Source of the DNA: Apostichopus japonicus
Lineage: Eukaryota > Echinodermata > Holothuroidea > Aspidochirotida > Stichopodidae
NCBI RefSeq assembly: GCF_037975245.1
Contig: NC_092570.1
Location: 7,563,001-7,627,000 of the forward strand
Length of the DNA stretch: 64,000 nucleotides
Reading direction: 5' to 3'
Shown here in pieces: positions 21,633 to 33,474 of the stretch (positions within the stretch are counted from its first letter, which is position 1; each line of letters opens with the position of its first letter). The position numbers were made by a program, and so were the translations under genes. The notes below the pieces were generated by a model, which saw only the letters and a list, made by a program, of their open reading frames with translations, was not told where the DNA came from and made no database searches.

Positions 21633-22640
21633 TTATTTAAACACATTGCAAAACGGTGATGCTTTATGGGAGCTCCGCCCATTACTCGATTTATTTATTT
21701 ATTTGTTTTATCACAAACAAATTACAATGTGAAAGGAAGTATAAAGCCTGAATTGGCTTAACAAAGTAGAAGACTCCCTGGTAAAGAAGAAATATATATT
21801 ACAAGTTAAATGAGCAGAAAGGAGTTATAACCACTGATCGAGTGTACAGATCAGTGATTATAACTAGACAGGATTTAGCTATGTAATTACTTATAGTCCA
21901 TCGGGGCAGGCTCAATAATGTTCACTGTCGTAGCACATATTTAGTACCAAGGTTTGACCACATATTCTGGTGTGTTTTCATATGCTTATTACAATTCTCG
22001 ATGTTGGATGGTTCGGGAAGTGTTATTTTAAGAGTAAACAGCAATTTAAGACTCATTTAGTCCGCTTTCCGTTGTTAGGACTTCTCCTGACGCAGCGATT
22101 TTTCAGTAAAGAGCCAATCAAAATCCTTATTGTGTATCATACATGTGATATGTCAGCTGATACAGAAACTGCTCGGTTCGGCATATGTGTGTATGTAGCG
22201 ACTGTGTGTATGTAACGTGTGTACGTGTTTACAATTCGTCTGCATAACGTACTGCATAACAAGAGAACGACGGGCTGAAAGTCTAACAAAATGTACAGCT
22301 AACAGTTGGCAAACCGAAGTCAAATGTGCCGAGATATGAAGCAGTATTGATGGTGGCAATTTTCCATGCTTCCATGATTGTTAAATGAGCGTTGTTAAAT
22401 GGGGCTTGGATATTCATTACCAACATAACAAAAGCAAAATAATGAATTTGAAATACGTTCATGAATGTATAATGAATATGTAATAAATAACATGAATATT
22501 TAACACAATTAAGAGGACAAATGAATATGTAATAACTTACGATCAATAAACTTTCTAATTGACAACTAATTCCATCGAAACGTCTTCTTTTGTGATGATC
22601 TACTGCATTAAGACTTAAGCAGATGCTTATACCCCAATTA
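21633..22640. other. Non-coding, nothing recognised
   Basis: AT-rich sequence with a GTGTGTATGTA-rich stretch near 22185-22230. No gene recognised. Confidence 0.3.
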
Positions 22641-22645
22641 TCACC

Positions 22646-22826
22646 CGATTCTCCTTGTCGTCACGATAACTAACGTGGTTCTTGCTAATGGTGATCCACG
22701 ATAGTTATCGTGCTGTGTTATAACTTCATCAAACATGTTATGAATTTCACGATAACTATCGTAGACCATTAAGCCATTCAAGGAGACTTTTGATGCTCGG
22801 ATATTACAGAAAGCGACTGGGATGCT
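22646..22826 (+). repeat. ATCGTG-palindrome repeat, copy 1 (inverted partner 48141-48331)
   Basis: About 180 bp matching 48141-48331 in reverse complement. It contains repeated copies of the palindrome CACGATAACTATCGTG or one-base variants, spaced by about 35-50 bp. The flanks CGATTCTCCTTGTCG and AGCGACTGGGATG mark its limits. Class unknown. Confidence 0.85.
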
Positions 22827-23158
22827 AATTCTAAAGACTGGCAATTTTTATCGTCATGATTGTTGTTGCTAACATAAAGCTATACACTGTGTGGTGTAGT
22901 AAGCCTGTAACCAACATCAAACAAGTTAAATGTCTGGTTATACGCAGAATCGAATTAGATAATAAGTCAACCACGACTCTGCCAACCCTTCCGACTTGGG
23001 TAATATTCATGTAGTAAGTGCATTTATGTCATAGAGAAATTGATAGGCGTATGTTAGAGATAACTGATCAGTTCTACTACTACTTACTAGCTTAACATAA
23101 GGCCTTATTGTACGTAGGTCTAGGCCTAACTACTCGTAGTCGTACAGTAGGCTATGCC

Positions 23159-24201
23159 CATAGGCGTAGGAGGCGGGGGGGGCTGCAGCCCCCCCAACAA
23201 ATCTTTTGGGTGAAAATTCGGGCAATATGCTGAGAATTTTTCGGGCACCTACTGGAAGAATAATAATATGCAATGTGTTTTTCTGGGGTTTTTTTGGTAA
23301 AAATTCGGCAATATGCTAAGAATTATTCGGGCATCTACTGAAAGAATAATAATTTGCAATGTGTTTTTCAATTTTTTGGTGAAAATTCGGGCAATAGGCC
23401 TATGCTGAGAAGTTTTCGAGCACCCACTGAAAGAAGAATAATTTGCAATGTGTTTTTCAAATATTTTGGTGAAAATTTGGGCAATATGCTGAGAATTTTT
23501 CGGGCACCTACCAGTGGCAGAGCGTCCATACAGTCAAAGGGGCGATGACCCCTGACGGACTCAAATGGACTGCTGGCGCCCTTTTCAGCTTTTTACCACT
23601 TTTTACTTATTCGCGATTATCGACTTTTTTATTGCGCTCTCAAATACCTATTGACATTTTTCACATTTTGTTGGTGCAATTTTCTGACAAATGGCGATGA
23701 CACCTATTTATCCTTCATTTATCTGCAAATTAGCAAGGCCCGGAAAGGGTCATTTCCGGCGATCTAGGGAGTATCTTTACTCAAAAATTTCTGTACGCTC
23801 CGCGCCAACCTGTGGTGGCGCTCCGCTTAGATAGTGTCAAAAGTACCCCTACAGACCATTCTCTTCCCCCCCCCCGCCCCTGACCAATACCCCTAGCTCC
23901 GCCACTGGCACCTACTGAAAGAAGAATAATTTGCAATGTGTTTTTCAATGGTAAAACTTATATTATTATTATTATCATTATTATTGTAAGGACTTCCCCA
24001 ATAATTCTAATCAATATAGAAGGGTAATAACACGGAAAATGATTTTATGTTATTGGTAGGCGATGTAGTAACTGATGGATGCCTATGTGATATGCACATT
24101 AACATGTAGAACGCGCGCGGAGCGCGCGAAAAAATTTTGGTTATATTTTTCGAGCAAGTCGTTACAGCCCCCCCAAATCAAATGAGGCTCCTACGCCTAT
24201 G
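23159..24201 (+). mobile_element. CATAGGCGTAGG hAT-like element with 8-bp duplication
   Basis: Termini CATAGGCGTAGGAG and CTCCTACGCCTATG. Perfect 8-bp flanks GCTATGCC lie at 23151-23158 and 24202-24209. The left part holds four imperfect units of about 90 bp (TTTTTCGGGCACCTACTGAAAG with GCAATGTGTTTTTC). A 396-bp MITE is inserted at 23512. It has no coding capacity. Confidence 0.9.
23512..23907 (-). mobile_element. hAT-like MITE, 396 bp, copy 2 (nested)
   Basis: CAGTGGCAGAGC ... GCTCCGCCACTG in the orientation opposite to the copy at 6943. Perfect 8-bp duplication GCACCTAC at 23504-23511 and 23908-23915, inside a repeat unit of the surrounding element. It contains the shared GCGCCACC / GGTTGGCGCG module in reverse complement near 23794-23840. 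Confidence 0.95.
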
Positions 24202-24729
24202 GCTATGCCTAATTGAAATTCGGCTACTTAGGGCCTAGTACTACTACTAATATTGGTACTGATGTTATTGTTCAGAGAGTCAGTGTAACTTGTTTTGTTA
24301 GGTTATATGCCTAGTTTTTAGTAGGGCTATTATCACTGACCATATCACACAGTGCCACTCTTTTTGGGCATAGGCTAGGCCTACCTTAATTTGGTCCCTT
24401 GGTGATGACTAACTTAAGTAAAGTGGGAATCCTAAAAGTACAAGGCTACATTGAATTTGAAGATGCCAGAAGTGCACACTGGCATGCTTTTAAGTGTACA
24501 TACAGATAGGTGTACAAGACAAGACTGCAAGTACAGTTCGCTCAAGCATGTATTCTTTATTCAAATGAGAACCAAGAAGAAAATAAATAAAACATAGCCT
24601 GTCATGCTTAGTTTACAGAAAACCCACAAGAAATTAATAAAGAAATGTAAATTTTATGTCAAGTATTGGTTGTCCTCCACACTTGCTCTTTGTTATTCCT
24701 AGGTGCCATTGTAGGTGATGTGTTTGGAC
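24202..24729. other. Non-coding, nothing recognised
   Basis: AT-rich spacer between two mobile elements. Confidence 0.3.
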
Positions 24730-26945
24730 TAGGGCTGTGTCATTCCGGTTAATTCACTAACCGGTTAACCGTTTCTATTAACCGAACGGTTAACGTTTAA
24801 ACGTAACCCGTGTTGTTGCCTCAAAATAAGAGCCGAAAATCAGAGTTATATAGCTCAGATTATAATTCCGAAAGAGCGCCACCACTTTTGATGCGGAAGT
24901 ACATTCTCAAAATAGCGCTGCAAGTATGGTTTTTCGTAACGCGTATGTCAAGAATTTGGTTGTATTTGCTTAGTTTTGACGATCGTTGCATTGAAAAAGA
25001 CGAATCGCGTGTTTTCATGAAGTTTTAAACAGATTTTTGTTTCTCTTTCAGTTCATCGGTAACTGTTACAGAGATATTTGAAGCAAATATTTCTTCGTTA
25101 ATTGCATAGCCCCTACTGTAATAGCGCAGGCATTGTATGGCAGTTATAAGCCTAATATTACTAGGCCTACTTAATATTGGCATTGTGTATTGAAGTTCGC
25201 GATCATATGGAGTGTTAGACTACAAGGCTTTCACCAGCTAGGCCAAGGTTAGGAAAGTCGGTTGTTAGGAAGCGATTACTACAGAAGTGTACGGTAGTAG
25301 GGCTAGGCCTACGCAATTACAAGTACAACAATGGGTCACAGATATATTGAATTTGTGCATTGTGGCGAGGTAGGCAGAGGGTAGGGGGGAAGTGTGGAAA
25401 ACATTGTAAAATTTCCCGCGAACACCCTGTCGATTTCCCGCCGGAGTTCGCGCAGCAAACACAATTAGCACGCGTAGCATGATAGCGTGGGGTAGTCCCC
25501 CGGTGGGGTCATGTGGTGGAACCCCTTGTGGGGGTCCAGGGGTTAACGCCCGGAAAACTTGGCGCGTCTGGCGATAAAATATTCGCAGCTGTGGATGCAA
25601 AATACTGACAACTTTTTTAATTTAAATTGTTTCGAAACTAATGAAAATTTTGGAATGACAAGTTAGAGTAGCCATATTTTGTTATAAAATGAAAAGAGAT
25701 CTATCTGTCTTACAACCATTAAAAAGTTTAACTTAAAAAAACATGCGATTTTATGAAACAACGTTCGGCAAAGCTCCATTCCTAGACTGCCTAACAATAG
25801 CTTGCACTATACTACAACTACGGTAGGCTACATTTTCCAAGGTACCTTGCCAAACAACTGTGAGCTCATCCCCTGTCTAACACCTGTTGTTAACAATTTT
25901 TTGGCATGTTGCCAAGGAACGTTTCATGGTCTAGAATTAATAAGGTCAGTCAGTAAAGGTTCGGTTAAGTTATGAGAATTATTATCTTAGACGTTTAAGA
26001 AAAGTAGGTAAAATGTGATCCCCGTAACAGCTAGGTAAGTAAAACAGGCAACTGACTCCTCGGCATGAACAAGACAATCTATTCCACATGATACATGAAA
26101 GTAAACCTTGTAATCACATGTTTAAGGCCACTTGGCATGATTAACTAAATGCTTAATATTGTTTCCATGTTCTTGTAGAAAACGTAAACTTCGCAATATA
26201 CAATTAGTTGTGTTTTTGTAGTTACGTGAGATCCGTAACCGACGAGGTGGTTAGGCTATTTGCTATACATGACATTAGTTGCATTTAGCACGATATGCCA
26301 GTTTCGCGTGAATTTTTCGAAAGTTTTTTGCTCGATCTTTCATAAAATTTGAAAGGTGTACCTACTTACTTTTCGTACACAATTGGTTATTTCTCTACTG
26401 ATTTTCAGAGTTTTTTTTACAGTCAAGTGTATACGTTGTGCATTGAGTATAAACTTATCGTGAATGCAAGAAAACGATGCGGGGATTTCCAGCAGACAAA
26501 TGTTTTCTTTGTGGGATTACTGAGTCTGTTGAATGGAACCCCGCAACCTTAGAGGGAACACTGAACTGAAATTACATCATAATAAAGAAAACGTTTACTG
26601 CTTAAATACAATATAAATTTGAAAGGATTAGATGCAGACTCGCCACGTTGTCGAATGGGGTAACAATAGGCGCTTCACGGGTCGCATACCGCTTGGTAAT
26701 CCCTTCAATGGTACCGCCAATCTTAAAAATCTTTTGTATGGATGCGTGATAAAGTTTGCAATTGTTACGTGATTTTCGGCAAGCAAATGTTGCGGTCTAT
26801 TTCGGGAATAAAGTGATGTGAAGACGCGCCGTTGCAACTGCGTAATTGGCTTTACAAAAACGGTTAAACTTATACGATGTACGGCGGACGTTTATCCGGC
26901 CGTTCGGTCGGTTAACCGGTTAACCGTTTAACCGTTACAGCCCTA
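24730..26945 (+). mobile_element. hAT-like element, 2216 bp, perfect 8-bp duplication
   Basis: Ends TAGGGCTGT... and ...ACAGCCCTA, each followed inward by several GGTTAACCG-type words (CCGGTTAACCG near 24762 and 26910). The 8-bp duplication GTTTGGAC lies at 24722-24729 and 26946-26953. At 2.2 kb it could have held a transposase, but the frames inside (for example 24810-25028) are short and not recognisable, so it is a dead or non-autonomous copy. A GC-rich block with CCCCGGTGGGG and GGGGGTCCAGGGG words lies at about 25430-25600. Confidence 0.85.
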
Positions 26946-26995
26946 GTTTGGACATGTCATAATTGGGAAACATGACATATCTAGTCCTAGGTAAT

Positions 26996-27635
26996 CAAGG
27001 GCGGCGGAACCGGGGGGGCACAGGGGGCACGTGCCCCCCCACTTTTCCTCAGGTTAAAAATGTGCCCTTTTTCTACATAAAAATTGAGGTGTCTTAAGTT
27101 AGCAAGAGGCTAGGGAACCACAATGAACACTCGGGAAGGGCCGTTTCCGGCCATCTGAGGGGTTTGTAAAACCAAAAATTTTCTTGTACGCTCCGCGCCA
27201 ACTGGTGGTGGCGCTCCGCTCAGATAGTCGTGCATACAACTTTGCAAATCTTTACTACGCCCCTGACTTTTAATTAATAACTGTGGGTCAAACTCAAAGC
27301 TATTTCGAATGGAAAAATATTGTTAAGATATAAACAAGAAATAATGTCTAATTTGGAAGATTCCTACACTAGCAACAAGCATGATATCACCTCATTTTGT
27401 CTCAAAAGAAAACTTGTTTCCCAATTTGCACATTGGATATTGCAGTACTAGTATGCATATTTTCTTTGAGGGGGGGGGGGGGCCTTGATGGAGTGATGTG
27501 TATACGCATATAAGATAATACAATAAGAGTTACAAAGGGTACTAAATATAAGGCTGCATCAGTGCAATCAAATTTCTGCAAAGTGCCCTTTGATGTCGGT
27601 GCCCCCCCAGATTAAAAGTGCTTCCGCCGCCCTTG
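26996..27635 (-). mobile_element. hAT-like MITE, 640 bp, perfect 8-bp duplication
   Basis: Termini CAAGGGCGGCGGAA and TTCCGCCGCCCTTG. Duplication TAGGTAAT at 26988-26995 and 27636-27643. A reverse-complement copy of the shared module (GCGCCAACTGGTGGTGGCGC) lies at about 27187-27230, and a G homopolymer at 27471-27482. Confidence 0.9.
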
Positions 27636-27802
27636 TAGGTAATTAGTAATTATGAATGTAAGTCAAGGGTTTTTCATCATTCCTCTGATGTTAATTTACT
27701 TCATATTTAATACATAGTTCTCACAATGCTTTGTCTAAGCAAATTTTGTACTGTTCATTACACAAAGAGCATGTTATCCAGGTTGGACATTCTTGTGTAC
27801 AA

Positions 27803-27868
27803 GACTTTGTCATGAGGTTGAACCCAAAGCATGGTTTTGGAGTGTGGGTTCGAATCCCACCAAAGTCC
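27803..27868 (+). other. tRNA-like hairpin set (degenerate tRNA or SINE head)
   Basis: Acceptor-like arms GACTTTG (27803-27809) and CAAAGTC (27861-27867) pair perfectly. A perfect T arm GTGGG-TTCGAAT-CCCAC lies at 27844-27860. An anticodon-like stem CCAAA/TTTGG encloses a seven-base loop. The D arm is too short to fold and the loop lacks the expected T at position 33, so this is a tRNA-derived relic rather than a working tRNA. Confidence 0.5.
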
Positions 27869-27869
27869 C

Positions 27870-30600
27870 CAGATGAATGTCCTTTCTAGTGTATCATGTA
27901 GCATTTTTGTAATGGAACATGTATTCTGGAATAATTGATGAAAACTTTACAGATATTAGTGAATTACAATATCTCCTCATAACTACACAGAGTTTAACTT
28001 TATACAACATTAGATGATACTGGTCAATATTTGGACAACCAATGTACCAGTGAGGAAATAAGAAGACCCACTATAAGATATACACAACTGCTTTCTCATT
28101 CAACTTTACCGAAGAGTTCTTTAAATCTACAACAGGTGCCGAAAAAATATGATTGAAAAGATGAAGGGTCTCGGGTAAGATCAGCACTTTAAGCTAACCC
28201 GCTTACCATGGGTCAATAAATGAGTGTAACTCAGAAATTATCCAGTAGTTTTTATGATTGTTTAAATTGTATAAAATTTTCAATTCACTGCACTTTACAA
28301 TACAGTACAGTACAGTATGTCCAGTCCCATTTTTCAACGCATTGTAAAACTTCTTGTGTGCCAGACCATACAGTAGGTAGTAGGAATGATGCAATGTGTA
28401 CTTGGTGTACACTATGGACATTAAATTGAACCAGAAGACTTGGTGAGTCCTTGCCTGAAAGATGTCAGTCAGCCTGAATGAGTTTCATTTATTTTCTGTA
28501 GACAGTTGGTAGAGAGTGTTGTACATTCTTTTCTGCAAATACCCATTGTCAAAGGTGAAACCACTTGATACAGATGAAGATAACACTACTTAGATCAAAC
28601 GTAAGGATGATCTTTTCTCAGTTATTTTAAAACAGTATGACACCAACATTTGCTATTGTTGGCATACTGTAGAGAATGATCTTATTGGATGACGTCTTTT
28701 TCAGATTGAAGGAAATACCATGGAAATATTATATATATGAATTGGTTTTAGAAGTTAAATTGCTGTAAGGTAGGTGGTCATTTGACATGTGTTGTTAACT
28801 CCACAAGTTTAGAATGTTGTAAAGATGCATTTCCTCTTAAAATAATGACATTTGACCCCAGGAAAAAATGAAAGCAGCCATAAACTCACTTTTGTTTCCT
28901 ATCCACTTCAGTTGCAATCTTGAGTTATCATGTTTACAGGGTAAAAGCCTGTTTGTATTCTGTGCGTGTTTTTGTCCCTTCTGTTACTGTTACTTGTCAT
29001 TAGCCTTTGAAGAAGATCCTGCTATGATTGAAACGTCAGGCCAACTTAGTTTTACACATGTTTACAGGGTTTAAGGATTTGTCATTTGAGGGAGCTCAAA
29101 TGACCAATGACCTCTTCCCCAAATTGTACATGCTTGTTACTGTTTGTGAGAATCAGCTAGCTACTTGCTTTATATGGCACTCATTCTGGAATTCCACTTT
29201 ATGGCCTCAGCTGACCTTAAATGCCCCTTGACCACAGCTTAAACAAAACTATAAAACATTGATTCTACTCAAATCTGTAGAAAGTGAGTGGTCACTGTGA
29301 AAATCTAAACATCTCATAGTTAAGAATAAACCAATGTTTATTTCCTGAATAAGCCTGTCTACAAGATTCTCAGTTTTTGGCATTTGATCACCTTGTATGA
29401 CATTTGGCTGAGACGTCATGTTTGAAGTCCATCCAAGTTTACAATATTGAGTTATTTTGTTTAAAAACCTGAATACATACTTACCTACCAGCATACATAC
29501 ACACATACATACATACACACATATACGTACACAAACACCCATGCCATTATGACCGCAAAGTATTTACTGTATAAGCCATTCATGAGTTAGTCAATTAAGT
29601 TTACTTTCCAAAAGTGGGTTATGATCTTTAAAGGTAAACTTATCCTAAATATTAGTAATGGAAGGTAAAGTGCAAGTAATTGTAAGATCTTATTATTGCA
29701 TTTAGATGAGTGGTTGATCACTAGTTTCAGTACAACAACAAACTAGTCTTCCATTTTGAATGTGAACAACCACAATACAGTAGCTTCTGTATTAATGCTC
29801 ATTGACCACTTTTACTTGAAAGTGAAATAGTGTGTTGACATTGATCCATGCGACAAAAATACTTTATGTTTTTTTATTTTTTTATACCTATATGTTGCTA
29901 TAAGGGTAGAGTTGCTAGCTTGCCCAGTGATGCATAGGTTTTGAAACAGAAATCGGACTCAAATTAATAGAAAAACAAAACATTTTCATGTGATTGTGCA
30001 TCGAAGGAACCACTTGTGTATGCCATACCATAACTTCACTTTTGGTGCACATGATAGCTTCAATTGATAGAATCCTCATTTCAAACGAAACAGAAATTTT
30101 CCCACAATCCTGGGATATATACATGTACAGTAACATATTACTGGAATGGTCTACATATTTTGTGCATGTTTGTGAATCTGCATATTGCTTTGTTGATCTT
30201 GTTTAACCAAATAGTGTGTTGAGGGATAAATAATCTGTTGGCATGTGCTTAACCTGTACATTGCTTTTTGTTCGATATTTGTGGACTTTAACACAGTTGT
30301 ATTAAAGACAAAGCATTTACAGTAACTGAAAACTTTGTGCACACCAAATTTCATTGTTACACTACAAACTGCTTCTTTTCTTTTGAAAGTATGTAATTAT
30401 TGTAGTAAATCTCTACTGCAGTAAATCTCTATGCATGGTTGTTGGTAAATGAGATGGTAACAAATACAGGTATAGTGAGTATTTATCAAAATTCCAAAGA
30501 AGACTTTTTTTACACATGTATGTGTTTTGGGTAAAAATACCAGTGTTAGCTTATTGCATGTTCCTTGTCATTCTCTCTCCAATTTCGAAATTGAAGACCC
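27870..30600. other. Unique AT-rich region, no gene recognised
   Basis: Long unique-looking sequence. Short frames on both strands have no recognisable content. A CATACATACAC-type microsatellite occurs near 29490-29530. Confidence 0.35.
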
Positions 30601-31080
30601 CCTACCCCCCCCCTCCCCCTTCCCTTAATGAAGGAAACTTCACATTCACCTAAGTTCTTCATGTTTTTCATCTTCAAAAGTTTTCCTGCAAATATGCCTC
30701 CGAAGAAGACTTTTTTTACCAGAAGAAGCATAAACAAATACCTATCTGTGACAAGGATACCAGTCAATTTCTCCGTGGTCAATAAGCCACATGTTTCAAC
30801 TGAAATGTCTGTGTGACGGAGCAGTACCATCAAGCAGTCAAACTCCATCTGGCTGATGAGGTCAGCATAGAGAAACTTCCAGTACCAAGAAGAAGGAAGA
30901 GGTCAGTGCATGGCAAAATATTAGACGAAACAGCATACATTGAATCCTCTGTACCCTCTTGCACCGGTTGCCACTTTTGTTCCCAACCCTCCCCTTGAAG
31001 TATTGGTCATCTGCTTCGACTGCGACACTCGACCAGTGAAATGCCCTGGATGAGAAGTGGAAAAGCTAGCACTGAATACA
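30600..31080 (+). other. Possible degenerate coding segment
   Basis: Several frames in turn have protein-like stretches. One gives KLPVPRRRKRSVHGKILDE near 30870-30930. Another gives PNPPLEVLVICFDCDTRPV near 30985-31040. No single frame stays open and no family is recognised. It could be a decayed transposon or gene relic. Confidence 0.2.
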
Positions 31081-32220
31081 AAGTATCACAACTTGGTGCA
31101 GTATAAGGTATGCTACTCTATTTTCCTTACTTCAGACTCTGTACCTATATGTATATGGTTTGCATGGGTTATACATGTGTATAATAGGTGCTGTGGGTAA
31201 GGAGCTATGATAGGATGGTGGGATATGGATGTGTCATGATATCAAGTTATTATATGTATTTTTGTACTAGCTGCAATATTGCTAGGATATCAATTCATGT
31301 TGTAAATATCAATATATTAAATGATGCCCTAATTGCATGTGTGTCAATCAAGCACAGGTTCACAGGTTAATGAAGATGGTGATGCAGTATGTTTAGTCAT
31401 CACCATCAGTAGATGTATACTATGTGCTGATGAATTTCAGTTTTGATGTTTATTCCCTGTTAAAAGCAAAGGAAGCATATACGTGATGGTAATGCTATAT
31501 GTTTTTGTCTATGTGATGCATTCGCTTGTAGACATGATAGATCAAGAAGTACTTTGTTTATGAACTTCACATATAAATTGACAGTTTGAGTATTAAAAAA
31601 ACATCTTGTTTTCTATGGAGGTCTAAGGCCAGCAAAGGTCTGTAAAGTAAAGGCAAAATAGTTGACAGAGGTCAAGATCTGAAAACATAAAAGTTTGGAT
31701 GCAATTTATACTTGAAGTTTGGACTAATATTTATTGCGCATGACAAATCTTCTTTTAGGAGGGGTTTATTTCTAACATGAAGTCCTTAAAGTAGTTTATG
31801 GCTCACAAAACTGATCACCAATCTGTTTGCATATGATTTTAATTTGATTATATAAAGGTAGTGCTTGTTCTACTATTTAACTTTTAGAAGGAGCTGAAGG
31901 CTACCCACCATAAAGACTGTGGTAACTTTTTCATGAGGTCAATGGTTGTACAGTATTTGACCATAGAGGTACTGTAAATTGTGAAACACGTTTCTTTTTT
32001 CATATGATTGCGTTGCAAATTAATGTTGTGCAGGTGTGAACTTTGGATGTCACATGAAATCTTCTGCAATGTAGTGTTGATGTAACCATTTACCAACTCA
32101 CCATATCACATTCAATCAGTATGAAAATGGTTCCTAAGGAAAGCCAAATTCCCTTTGATTTAATATCATTTACAAACTGTATTTATTACTGACTAATTGT
32201 TCTTTTTTTTTCCTATTTAG
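31081..32220. other. Non-coding, nothing recognised
   Basis: AT-rich unique sequence. Confidence 0.3.
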
Positions 32221-32390
32221 ATGGACAAGCTATTGCACAGCAGTTAGGAAAACAAATTAAAAAATCTTCCCGATCAATAACAGGCTCTCATCAAACCCTA
32301 CAATCAAATTTTCAGTCATATAATTTGTATCATGTTTTGGATGATGCACATTCAACGGATTATTATTGTATATGTTTGACAGTTGACTGA
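32221..32390 (+). other. Exon-like open segment after a strong acceptor
   Basis: A long pyrimidine tract ending TATTTAG precedes an open frame of 55 codons beginning GQAIAQQLGKQIKKSS, ending at TGA 32388-32390. It is hydrophilic and protein-like, but no family is recognised and no matching donor or upstream exon was found. Confidence 0.2.
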
Positions 32391-32818
32391 CTGATCAGTT
32401 GTTTTCTGAGTCATTGCACCTTTAAATGTACATATATCTATTTGCTCTGGCTGTTACAGGGTAGACAGTCAAAAACAGTATTATTTGGTTCCTAACAACA
32501 GCAGACAAAGTAGGACTTACATCACTAACCATTACAGTTTAAAACTAGATGGAAACATGTATCATACATATATCATCCACATATAGAGCAAACATAGATT
32601 GTAATCCTGCTGGTGTTTGCAAGCCTCTTTGCATTCTAAAAAATGAAACTATATTTATATCCATTCAGTCATTTATTTGTAGAAAAATGTGCACAATTAC
32701 AATGACTGCATCACAACTGCATCACTGACTACATATAGTATTTGTACAATGAATGAATGCATTGTTAGTATTTTTTTATTGTTCAACAAGGGAACACACT
32801 TACTTCATAATTTCCAGG

Positions 32819-33005
32819 ACAAGAAAAACTTGAAGAGGAGGGCAGTTTGTGCCCTCAACATGCTAGAGAGAGCAAAAAAGAGGAACAAATCACCACAAAG
32901 GACGTGAAGTACACCATTCAGATTGGTGATGTTCAGGCCTCATTACTTTATAACCTCATATCAAACTTAGAGCTTCATGGTTACCGAATGAAGAAGGCCT
33001 GTTAG
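32819..33005 (+). other. Possible terminal exon of an unknown gene
   Basis: After the acceptor ATTTCCAG (ending 32818) a frame reads EKLEEEGSLCPQHARES, then VKYTIQIGDVQASLLYNLI and HGYRMKKAC, stopping at TAG near 33004. Composition is protein-like. It may pair with the segment at 32221, but the splice phases cannot be confirmed. Confidence 0.25.
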
Positions 33006-33138
33006 TTCTTTACAGAGGAAAGAAGTCTTCTATTGATTCTTTATCACCTATATTAAAAAGTCAATTTGATATAGCAAGTAGAGGAAATATTGATATTCCT
33101 GTGATATTCCTGTGATATTCCTGTGAGTCAGTTAATCT

Positions 33139-33474
33139 TAATGATGGTGGTGATGGTGTTGGAGGTGGTGGTGGTGGTTGTGGTGGTGGTGGTGGTGGAG
33201 GTGGTGATGGTGATGATGGTGGAGATGGTGATGGTGATGATGGTGGAGGTGGTGATGGTGGTGATGGTGGCGATGGTGGTGGTGATGGTGATGATTGTGG
33301 AGATGGTGATGGTGATGATGGTGGAGGTGGTGATGGTGGTGGAGGTGGTGATGGTGATGATGGTGGAGGTGGTGATGGTGATGATGGTGGAGGTGGTGAT
33401 GGTGGTGATGGTGATGATGGTGGAGATGATGATGGTGGAGGTGGTGATGGTGGCGGTGGTGGTGATGGTGATCT
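33139..33474. repeat. GGT/GAT trinucleotide microsatellite
   Basis: About 335 bp of GGTGGTGAT-type repeats with a higher-order GATGGTGGAGGT pattern. All six frames are open as simple homopolymeric or dipeptide proteins, which are artefacts. Confidence 0.95.
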
